A program made the position numbers and the translations under genes. Under the pieces are notes generated by a model. That model saw only the letters and a program-made list of their open reading frames with translations, was not told the origin of the DNA and did no database searches. This document shows positions 1-5,180 of a DNA stretch of 8,646 nucleotides, piece by piece. The DNA lies in assembly GCA_964496245.1 (NCBI GenBank), contig CAZBZG010000204.1, positions 1 to 8,646 of the forward strand, written 5' to 3'. Positions within the stretch are counted from its first letter, which is position 1, and every line of letters starts with the position of its first letter. Source of the DNA: CAZBZG01 sp964496245 (lineage in GTDB: Bacteria > Planctomycetota > SZUA-567).

Positions 1-58
1 CTGCGCAGCGAGGGAGTGCATCCGCCGTGGTTTCCCGCCCGTCCTCCAGTGCTGGCGC

Positions 59-80
59 GCGCAGGCGCAAACGCCTGCGC
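59..80 (-). terminator. Perfect GC-rich hairpin downstream of the minus-strand operon
   Basis: A 9-bp perfect inverted repeat (GCGCAGGCG at 59-67, CGCCTGCGC at 72-80) encloses a 4-base loop. It lies 18 bases beyond the stop codon of the last minus-strand gene, which is where a terminator would sit. No T-run follows on the minus strand, so it is not a classical intrinsic terminator. It may slow polymerase or stabilise the 3' end of the message, or be chance in GC-rich DNA. Confidence 0.4.
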
Positions 81-98
81 CGCCCCCTGGCTCCTCGC

Positions 99-806
99 TC
101 ACGCGCCAAGTTCCCGCTCCCGCATGGCTTCCCGGAAGGCGCGTTCCTTCTTCCGCTGGCGGCGGTAGGGTGCGAGGGTCCAGAAGCCGAGGGCGACGGT
201 CAGGGCGCCCAGAAGAACAAGGGCGTGGAAGAGGCCCCAGGCCGACGCTTGGCGGCTTGCGAACGCGATGAGGATGAGCAGTCCGAGGGTGAGGGATGCC
301 GAACTGATGGCAGCGACGACCCCGCGGCCGGGCCCCGATCGGGCGAGGACCAGCGCGGTCAGGGGAACGCCGGAGCAGGCATACATCCAGACGACCAGCA
401 GTACCCCCTCGACACCAGACTCTGGCAGCCCCTGGGTCGCGACCAGGAACGTGACTACACACGCCCACAGCAGGGGCGGCACACAGAGCACGGCGGAGAG
501 GATGTCGGTGCCCCGTCCCGAGACCGTGATGAGCGGGGCGCGGACGAGTGTGCTGCACAGCGAGGCTCCGAGGAGATTGGCGACGGCGGGCGCCAGCAGG
601 AAGATCAGGAAGACAGACGCCTGTCCCCGCGGGGATGGCTCCTTGGCAATCAAGGCGAGGATGCTCCCGTCCCCGGACGGAATGCCGGGCACCGGAACGA
701 AGAGGTGCCCGATCAGCAGCAGGAGACACCCCCCCAGCGCCCACAAGCGCTTGCGCGGCACGGGCTCGAGTTCGAACGCATCGAGTTCGTCGTCCGTAAG
801 GGGCAT
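99..806 (-). CDS. Hypothetical multi-pass membrane protein, about six helices
   Basis: A 235-residue integral membrane protein that I do not recognise as a named family. The N-terminus is acidic and cytoplasmic-looking (MPLTDDELDAFELEP), followed by a PRKR basic patch. Hydrophobic stretches lie near residues 21-38, 63-88, 103-124, 132-155, 163-183 and 188-212, which suggests six membrane helices. The C-terminal tail (about 214-233) is highly charged, with YRRQRKKERAFREAMRERE, and is probably a short cytoplasmic helix. No catalytic motif or transporter signature is visible. The ATG start is supported by GAGGAA at 812-817, five bases upstream. Only 21 bases separate it from the zinc-ribbon membrane protein gene upstream, so the two are almost certainly co-transcribed and may act together. 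The frame is convincing because of its sustained hydrophobic pattern, the ribosome site and the tight spacing. The function is unknown. Confidence 0.8.
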   Translation of the reverse strand: MPLTDDELDAFELEPVPRKRLWALGGCLLLLIGHLFVPVPGIPSGDGSILALIAKEPSPRGQASVFLIFLLAPAVANLLGASLCSTLVRAPLITVSGRGTDILSAVLCVPPLLWACVVTFLVATQGLPESGVEGVLLVVWMYACSGVPLTALVLARSGPGRGVVAAISSASLTLGLLILIAFASRQASAWGLFHALVLLGALTVALGFWTLAPYRRQRKKERAFREAMRERELGA

Positions 807-827
807 AGCCGTTCCTCGCGCAGCAGC

Positions 828-1475
828 TCAGTCGTCGTCGGGCGCGGAGGCCTCGGCGTCCGGAGCCGCTTCCCCGTCCTCGCGTTCCCGGTTGCGCTGG
901 TAGTTGCAGACCACGCGGTACAGGAACACGACGTCAAAGGCCACGTACAGGAGAAAGACGTGCGCCGCGAGGACTGCGGTGAGACCTTGGCGTGGCAACA
1001 AGTGCAATTGCCCCATCGCGATACTCAGAAGGGAGAGGGGCCGCAGCGCAAGCAGTTCGCTCCGGAATGCGAAGAACAGGAGGGCAACGCTCCCCACGAC
1101 GGGCGGCAGGAAGAGCAGAAACGCCCCGATCACATGCAGCCGCCCGACCCGCCCGAAGGTCAGCTGGCGGTAGACCCATCCCTGGGCCCAGACGCGTTCG
1201 AAGGGCCCCATGCACGAGAGGAATCCGAGGGGCTTGCCGCATTGCTCGCAGAAGCCGGCGGCCGGATGGTTGGGCGTCATGCACGATCCGCAGAGCACGC
1301 GTTCGTCCGGATCGGGCACGCACCGCCACGGCTCCGGCTCCGCGCCCGGCGGCCGGCGGAAGAGCCGATCGAACGCTCGCTTGACGCGGTCATGCCCGCG
1401 GCCCGGACGCGCGAGCCACGCAGTGGCCTCGTCACGGTTCGGGCGTTGTTCCATCGGGAGGTCGTCCCGGTGCAT
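828..1475 (-). CDS. Zinc-ribbon-containing membrane protein, function unknown
   Basis: A 215-residue protein. Residues 1-60 are polar and rich in arginine and proline. A zinc-ribbon knuckle pair follows: C62-x2-C65 and C76-x2-C79, in the context CGSC and FCEQCGKPL, typical of small four-cysteine zinc-binding modules. Hydrophobic segments near 113-136 and 165-190 are likely membrane helices, with a weaker one near 142-160. The C-terminal tail is acidic and ends in DDD. The start is ATG at 1475: GGGAGGAG lies eight bases before it. An in-frame GTG at 1484 would add only three residues, but it overlaps that ribosome site and so is unlikely to be used. The gene sits 43 bases after the aldo/keto reductase gene and 21 bases before the six-helix membrane protein gene, with no terminator between. 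Such zinc ribbons often mediate protein or nucleic-acid contacts; here the partner is unknown. Confidence 0.8.
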   Translation of the reverse strand: MHRDDLPMEQRPNRDEATAWLARPGRGHDRVKRAFDRLFRRPPGAEPEPWRCVPDPDERVLCGSCMTPNHPAAGFCEQCGKPLGFLSCMGPFERVWAQGWVYRQLTFGRVGRLHVIGAFLLFLPPVVGSVALLFFAFRSELLALRPLSLLSIAMGQLHLLPRQGLTAVLAAHVFLLYVAFDVVFLYRVVCNYQRNREREDGEAAPDAEASAPDDD

Positions 1476-1518
1476 GTCCTGCACTCCTCCCGGTCCCTCT
1501 GCCTTCTGTACCGTGCAT

Positions 1519-2625
1519 CTACTTCTGTTCTTCCTGCGCGGCCGCGAGCGCGGCGATCTCCTTGAGGCGTTCGATGATGGGCAGGTGCTGGGTGCAGGCC
1601 TCCTCGCACTGGCCGCATTCGATGCATGTCGCCGTCTCTTCGGCCGGCACGCCCCAGTGCCACTTGAGGCGGTTGAGAATCTCCTGGTCCTTGCCGAGCA
1701 GGATCTTGTGGTTGTAGGCCTCCATGAGCGGCGGAATGCGGATGTCTTCAGGGCAGCCCTCGCAGTAGCGGCAGCCCGTGCAGATGCCTTCGAGCGCGCC
1801 GGCCGAATGCTGCTTGATGCCTTCGATCTGCTCGGCGGAGAGCGGTGCGTAGCCGTCGACCGCAGCCAGGGCCTCCTCCACCTCGCTCAGGTCGCCGAAT
1901 CCCACGAGCGCGGTGCTGATCTTCTCGTGCGCGAACAGGAAGCGCAGGGCGGCCTGAACCACGGTCTCGTCCTCGTGCGTCTTGATCCAGTCGAAGAGGT
2001 CGGGGTGGCGCGGGATGAGGCCGCCGCCGAGCGGATTCATGACCACGCATCCCAGGTCGTGCGCAGCGATCGCGTCGAACGCGGCCTGGCGCGCGCGGAA
2101 GTTGTAGGCCGAATACCCGAAGAGCACGCCTTCGAACACGCCCTCGTCCAGGAGTTCACGGATCTGGTCGCCGATGAGATGGCTCGAGACGCAGATGTGC
2201 TCGATCAGCCCCTCCTCCTTGAGCTTGCGGAACGAATCGAGCACGCCGTCGGCCTTGCGCTGGTGCCACTTCTCGGGGCTCGTGATGCACCAGATGTGGT
2301 AGAAGTCGATCTTCTCGATCCCCAGCCGCTCGAGCTGGGCTTCGATCTCCTGGCGTACGTCCGCTTCCTTGGCCTTGAACGTCTTGGTCGCAGAGTAGAA
2401 CGGCAGCCCCCGTTGCTTGAGCTCGGCAAAGCCCTTGCCGAAGACCTCCTCGCTTTTCGTGCCGAAGTAGGCCGGGGCTGTGTCAAAGTAATTGACCCCG
2501 CCCTCGGCGGCCTTGACCATCATGGCCACGCACGCGTCGTGGTCGTCGATGTCCTTGAACCGCATGCCGCCGAAGCCGAGCGCAGAGACCTGCTTGCCTG
2601 TCTTGCCGTATGCCTTGTAGATCAT
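1519..2625 (-). CDS. Aldo/keto reductase with C-terminal double 4Fe-4S ferredoxin module
   Basis: This 368-residue protein is an NAD(P)H-type aldo/keto reductase fused to an iron-sulfur domain. The TIM-barrel part (about 1-275) has the full catalytic tetrad: D48 and Y53 in FDTAPAYFG, K81 in SATK, and H110 in DFYHIW. The C-terminal part carries C282-x2-C285-x2-C288-x2-C291-P and C334-x2-C337-x2-C340-x3-C344. These are ligand sets for two 4Fe-4S clusters, as in the widespread 'predicted oxidoreductase of the aldo/keto reductase family' group. Family knowledge suggests reduction of an aldehyde or ketone with electrons possibly passing through the clusters; the substrate is unknown. It should be cytoplasmic, as no signal peptide is seen. 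The start is the ATG at 2625 (MIYKAYGKTG), which matches the usual family N-terminus and has AGAGGGAG upstream; the open frame continues about 50 residues further but reads into the repeat region. It leads a likely three-gene operon. The family call is firm, the substrate is not. Confidence 0.95.
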   Translation of the reverse strand: MIYKAYGKTGKQVSALGFGGMRFKDIDDHDACVAMMVKAAEGGVNYFDTAPAYFGTKSEEVFGKGFAELKQRGLPFYSATKTFKAKEADVRQEIEAQLERLGIEKIDFYHIWCITSPEKWHQRKADGVLDSFRKLKEEGLIEHICVSSHLIGDQIRELLDEGVFEGVLFGYSAYNFRARQAAFDAIAAHDLGCVVMNPLGGGLIPRHPDLFDWIKTHEDETVVQAALRFLFAHEKISTALVGFGDLSEVEEALAAVDGYAPLSAEQIEGIKQHSAGALEGICTGCRYCEGCPEDIRIPPLMEAYNHKILLGKDQEILNRLKWHWGVPAEETATCIECGQCEEACTQHLPIIERLKEIAALAAAQEEQK

Positions 2626-2732
2626 GGGGCTCCCTCTTGGTTTTCTGGCGGTGTCTTTTCCCTCACGCTGAGAGGGGCAGTCTACCACAACGGTGCGGCG
2701 TTCGCCAGCCGGTTTTTGGACGCAGCTGTGGC

Positions 2733-2834
2733 GTCGAAATCGAAATCGGGATCGAAATCGGGATCGGCATCGCAACGGTCAGTGGTTGGCAGACAACGCA
2801 GGGCGACGATTCCGATCCCGATTTCGATTTCGAC
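2733..2834. repeat. Hexanucleotide (ATCGNN) tandem array forming a long inverted repeat
   Basis: The left arm is seven consecutive hexamers from 2733 to 2774: GTCGAA, ATCGAA, ATCGGG, ATCGAA, ATCGGG, ATCGGC, ATCGCA. The right arm, 2805-2834, is the complementary form: GACGAT, TCCGAT, CCCGAT, TTCGAT, TTCGAC. Positions 2733-2754 and 2813-2834 are perfect reverse complements over 22 bases, with about 58 bases between them. The partial hexamers inside the loop can pair in shifted registers. No T-run follows either arm. It lies between two divergent gene starts, where a terminator for either flanking gene is not expected. Its role is unknown: dispersed repeat, protein-binding or chromosome-organisation site, or a structured RNA. 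Confidence 0.85.
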
Positions 2835-2878
2835 GGATCGGGATCTTGCCGGCGTTCTCTTCCCCCTCCGCCCGCACC

Positions 2879-2907
2879 TTGCAATCCCGCCTCGCATGCC
2901 GTAAGGT
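2879..2907 (+). promoter_or_regulatory. Candidate sigma-70-like promoter for the sulfatase gene
   Basis: TTGCAA (2879-2884) and TAAGGT (2902-2907) are separated by 17 bases and lie 57 bases before the sulfatase start. The -35 matches four of six consensus bases and the -10 only three of six, so this is a weak candidate supported mainly by spacing and position. Confidence 0.25.
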
Positions 2908-2964
2908 GGCCTTCTCCCGGCCCGGATCCGCACGGCCGGACGTTGAAACGAGGAGAACCAGACC

Positions 2965-4440
2965 ATGCCAGACACACCTGCCACGCCCAACATCATCGTC
3001 CTGTACGCCGACGACCTGGGGTTCGGGGACGTGGGTTGCTACGGTGCGACCGCGATCCCCACGCCCAACATCGACCGGTTGGCTGCGGACGGACTCACCT
3101 TCCGCCGCGGGCATGCCACGGCAGCCACGTGCACGCCCTCCCGCTACAGCCTGCTCACGGGATCCTACTCGTGGCGCAACCCGCGCGCCGCCATCCTGGC
3201 GGGGGATGCGCCCATGATCATCGCCCCGGGCGCGTCCACCCTGCCGGCCATGCTCAAGAGAGCGGGGTACAGGACCGGCGTGGTCGGAAAGTGGCACCTC
3301 GGCATCGGCGCGGGCGACCTCGACTGGAACGCCGAGATTCCGGCGACGCCCAACGACGTGGGTTTCGACGAATCCTTCATCATGGCGGCTACCAACGACC
3401 GCGTGCCGTGCGTCTATATCCAGGACCGGTGCGTCAAGGGCCTCGACCCGGACGATCCGATCGAGGTGACCTACGACTGGAACCAGGCCTTTTCCGACCA
3501 GCCCACGGGCCGGCACAATCCGGAGAAGCTGCGCATGCGCTACAGCCACGGGCACGACGGCACGATCGTCAACGGCGTCAGCCGGATCGGCCACATGCGC
3601 GGGGGCGCGTCTGCGCTCTGGACCGACGAGACCATGGCCGACGTGTTTCTCGAACGCGCCACCCAGTTCGTGACCGAGCACAAGGAGGGGCCGTTCTTCC
3701 TCTACTACGCCTTCCACCAGCCGCACGTGCCGCGTCTGCCCGGGCCGCGCTTCGAGGGCGCCACCGGGCTCGGGCCGCGCGGGGACGTGATCGCGGAGAT
3801 GGACTGGTGCGTGGGCGAACTGCTGGATGCGCTCGACAGGCTCGGCCTGACGGAGAACACGCTCGTCGTGTTCAGCAGCGACAACGGGCCCGTGCTCGAC
3901 GACGGGTACCAGGACCGAGCCGAGGAGTTGAACGGCGACCACCGGGCCACGGGGCCCCTGCGCGGAGGCAAGTACAGCCTGTTCGACGGCGGCACGCGCG
4001 TGCCGTTCGTCCTGCGCTGGCCAAACCGGGTCACGCCGGGCGCCACCGACGCGCTCGTCAGCCACATGGACTTCCACGCATCGTTCGCCGCCCTCACCGG
4101 GCAGACGCTCGCCCGTGACGAAGCACCGGACAGCGAAGACGTGCTCGCCGCCTTGCTCGGCGAGAGCGGCCAGGGCCGCACCAGACTCGTGACCGAGGGC
4201 ACGCAGGGCAAGACCGTATTCCTGGAAGGCGACTGGTCCTGCATCCCGCCCCATGACGGGGCGGCCGTGCATCCGAACACCCACATCGAGCTCGGCAACG
4301 CCGCTGAGCCCCAGCTCTACAACCTGGCCCAGGACATCGGCCAGATCACCAACGTGGCTGCGGAGGAGCCTGAGAAGCTCGATGCCATGACTGCGCGGCT
4401 CGCAGTCATCCACCAGAACGAGCGGACGCGCACGGAGTGA
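2965..4440 (+). CDS. Type I sulfatase (arylsulfatase family, formylglycine-dependent)
   Basis: A 491-residue sulfatase that hydrolyses a sulfate ester. The metal-binding DD pair is at D16-D17 (YADDLGFGD). The maturation signature CTPSR is at residues 56-60, with C56 the residue converted to formylglycine and R60 conserved. GKWHLG supplies K109 and H111. FHQPHVP supplies a second histidine region (251-254). SSDNGP gives the metal ligands D306 and N307, and GGK gives K336. Length and motif order are normal for the alkaline-phosphatase-like sulfatases. The N-terminus starts directly with the catalytic fold and has no signal peptide, so the enzyme appears cytoplasmic. No maturase (anSME or FGE) gene is in the window. 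The ATG at 2965 has GAGGAG nine bases upstream. A terminator-like hairpin follows the stop, so it is probably monocistronic. The nearby beta-galactosidase suggests a sulfated galactan-type glycan, but the substrate cannot be read from sequence. Confidence 0.96.
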   Translation: MPDTPATPNIIVLYADDLGFGDVGCYGATAIPTPNIDRLAADGLTFRRGHATAATCTPSRYSLLTGSYSWRNPRAAILAGDAPMIIAPGASTLPAMLKRAGYRTGVVGKWHLGIGAGDLDWNAEIPATPNDVGFDESFIMAATNDRVPCVYIQDRCVKGLDPDDPIEVTYDWNQAFSDQPTGRHNPEKLRMRYSHGHDGTIVNGVSRIGHMRGGASALWTDETMADVFLERATQFVTEHKEGPFFLYYAFHQPHVPRLPGPRFEGATGLGPRGDVIAEMDWCVGELLDALDRLGLTENTLVVFSSDNGPVLDDGYQDRAEELNGDHRATGPLRGGKYSLFDGGTRVPFVLRWPNRVTPGATDALVSHMDFHASFAALTGQTLARDEAPDSEDVLAALLGESGQGRTRLVTEGTQGKTVFLEGDWSCIPPHDGAAVHPNTHIELGNAAEPQLYNLAQDIGQITNVAAEEPEKLDAMTARLAVIHQNERTRTE

Positions 4441-4462
4441 TCCGGCGCCGGCTGGGAACGCG

Positions 4463-4494
4463 GAGCGTGCCTGTGACCCAGGTGCGCTCGCTTT
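4463..4494 (+). terminator. Probable intrinsic terminator of the sulfatase gene
   Basis: GAGCGTGCCTG (4463-4473) pairs with CAGGTGCGCTC (4479-4489) as an 11-bp stem with two G-U wobbles in RNA and a 5-base loop. GCTTTACGGTTT follows, giving only short T clusters. It begins 23 bases after the sulfatase stop and lies just before the FKBP promoter. A perfect 10-base palindrome, CCGGCGCCGG, sits at 4442-4451 immediately after the stop. Confidence 0.5.
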
Positions 4495-4498
4495 ACGG

Positions 4499-4527
4499 TT
4501 TACGAACGGCGTGCGATCGTGTATCAT
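4499..4527 (+). promoter_or_regulatory. Sigma-70-like promoter for the FKBP gene
   Basis: TTTACG (4499-4504) and TATCAT (4522-4527) are separated by exactly 17 bases. The -10 matches five of six consensus bases, the -35 four of six. It follows the sulfatase terminator and would give a leader of roughly 100 bases before the ATG at 4634, so the FKBP gene is probably an independent unit. Confidence 0.5.
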
Positions 4528-4633
4528 AGGAAGTGAGCAGTCGAAGGACGGCTGCGGCTTTTGGGGTTCGGTGGTTCCTCTCCAAATCGCGGGGAATGCC
4601 GTCGGGTCCGGCAGGTACCGAGAAGGAGAGAAC

Positions 4634-5062
4634 ATGGCAGAAGCCAAAGAAGGCGACACGGTACAAGTGCATTACACGGGGACGCTCGGGGACGGGAGCC
4701 AGTTCGACAGCTCCCGCGAGCGCGATCCGTTGCGCTTCACCCTCGGTCAGGGCGAGATCATTCCGGGGTTCGAGAAGGCGGTGAGCGGCATGAACGTGGG
4801 CGAGAAAAAGGACGTGACCCTGCCCGCGGCCGAGGCCTACGGCGAACGTCGCGAGGGCATGACCACCGAGGTAGCCCGCGAGAAGCTTCCCGAAAACCTC
4901 GATCCCAAGGAGGGCATGACCCTCCAGGTCCAGACCGGCAAGGACCAGACCGCGACCGTGACCGTGGCCGAGGTCAAGGACGAGTCCATCACGATCGACG
5001 CCAACCATCCGCTCGCCGGCAAGGATCTCAACTTCGAGATCGAGCTGGTGAACATCGAGTAG
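4634..5062 (+). CDS. FKBP-type peptidyl-prolyl cis-trans isomerase, SlyD-like
   Basis: A 142-residue cytoplasmic folding enzyme that isomerises peptide bonds before proline and probably acts as a chaperone. The split FKBP fold is clear: VQVHYTGTL with Y14, FDSS with F24 and D25, the GQGEIIPGFE active-site stretch (38-47), and AYG (68-70). Residues about 71-122 form the insert-in-flap domain characteristic of SlyD-type proteins. The fold then closes with NHPLAGKDLNFEIELVNI (124-141), a hallmark of this subgroup. The protein ends directly after this, without the histidine- and cysteine-rich metal-binding tail of E. coli SlyD, so a nickel-delivery role is not supported. The ATG at 4634 is chosen because AAGGAG lies at 4623-4628, five bases upstream, and because MAEAKEGD fits the family; an upstream in-frame extension reads through the promoter. 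It is convergent with the beta-galactosidase gene. Confidence 0.95.
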   Translation: MAEAKEGDTVQVHYTGTLGDGSQFDSSRERDPLRFTLGQGEIIPGFEKAVSGMNVGEKKDVTLPAAEAYGERREGMTTEVAREKLPENLDPKEGMTLQVQTGKDQTATVTVAEVKDESITIDANHPLAGKDLNFEIELVNIE

Positions 5063-5092
5063 TTTGCGCCTGCGCCACCCTACGCCTGGTTC

Positions 5093-5149
5093 GTATCTGT
5101 ACCCGTACCCGTACACGCTCGCATTCCGTTCGTGTACGGGTACGTGTAT
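5093..5149. terminator. GTACNN hexamer hairpin between convergent genes, possible bidirectional terminator
   Basis: The left arm is built of hexamers: GTATCT (5093), GTACCC (5099), GTACCC (5105), GTACAC (5111). The right arm is GTGTAC (5132), GGGTAC (5138), GTGTAT (5144). Positions 5105-5117 and 5131-5143 are a perfect 13-bp inverted repeat with a 13-base loop. The stem extends outwards to 5099 and 5149 with one mismatch and one G-U pair. It lies 36 bases after the FKBP stop and 31 bases beyond the lacZ-type stop, so each transcript would form it. There is no T-run on either side. It shares its six-base design with the element at 2733-2834 but not its sequence. Confidence 0.6.
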
Positions 5150-5180
5150 GGGGCGGGATGCTTTCCGCGTGGGGTCTGCG

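Larger units (their letters stand above)
2626..2964. other. Divergent intergenic region between reductase and sulfatase genes
   Basis: These 339 bases separate two genes that start in opposite directions, so promoters for both should lie here. No credible coding frame is seen; open frames crossing it consist mainly of the low-complexity hexamer translations. It contains the ATCGNN hexamer hairpin (2733-2834), a weak promoter candidate for the sulfatase (2879-2907), and GAGGAG at 2950-2955, nine bases before the sulfatase ATG. On the minus side no convincing -35/-10 pair was found. The best -10-like string, TAGACT, is the complement of 2680-2685 and has a poor -35. Confidence 0.7.

Noticed and set aside
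1485..1518. Possible terminator between the reductase and zinc-ribbon genes
   Set aside because: No stem-loop of useful length is visible, so the genes are treated as co-transcribed.
27..1565. Plus-strand open frame of 512 codons antisense to the two membrane protein genes
   Set aside because: Low-complexity charged composition, no ribosome site or family motif. The minus strand carries two genes with membrane helices, a zinc ribbon and good ribosome sites. Long antisense frames are common in GC-rich DNA.
2626..2775. N-terminal extension of the aldo/keto reductase frame
   Set aside because: It translates the hexamer repeat into an arginine/serine/phenylalanine-rich string. The internal ATG at 2625 has a ribosome site and the family-typical N-terminus.
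2733..2834. CRISPR array or tRNA-like structure
   Set aside because: The repeat unit is six bases with no unique spacers, and the stem shows no cloverleaf or conserved tRNA bases.
1210..2904. Plus-strand open frame of 564 codons over the aldo/keto reductase
   Set aside because: The opposite strand encodes an intact aldo/keto reductase with all catalytic and cluster residues. The plus-strand translation is a codon mirror of it and ends in hexamer repeat sequence.
4511..4633. N-terminal extension of the FKBP frame
   Set aside because: It overlaps the proposed promoter and lacks a ribosome site. The ATG at 4634 has AAGGAG at the right distance.
2779..4659. Minus-strand open frame of 626 codons over the sulfatase
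   Set aside because: It is antisense to a complete sulfatase with every motif in place and has no recognisable domain or ribosome site.
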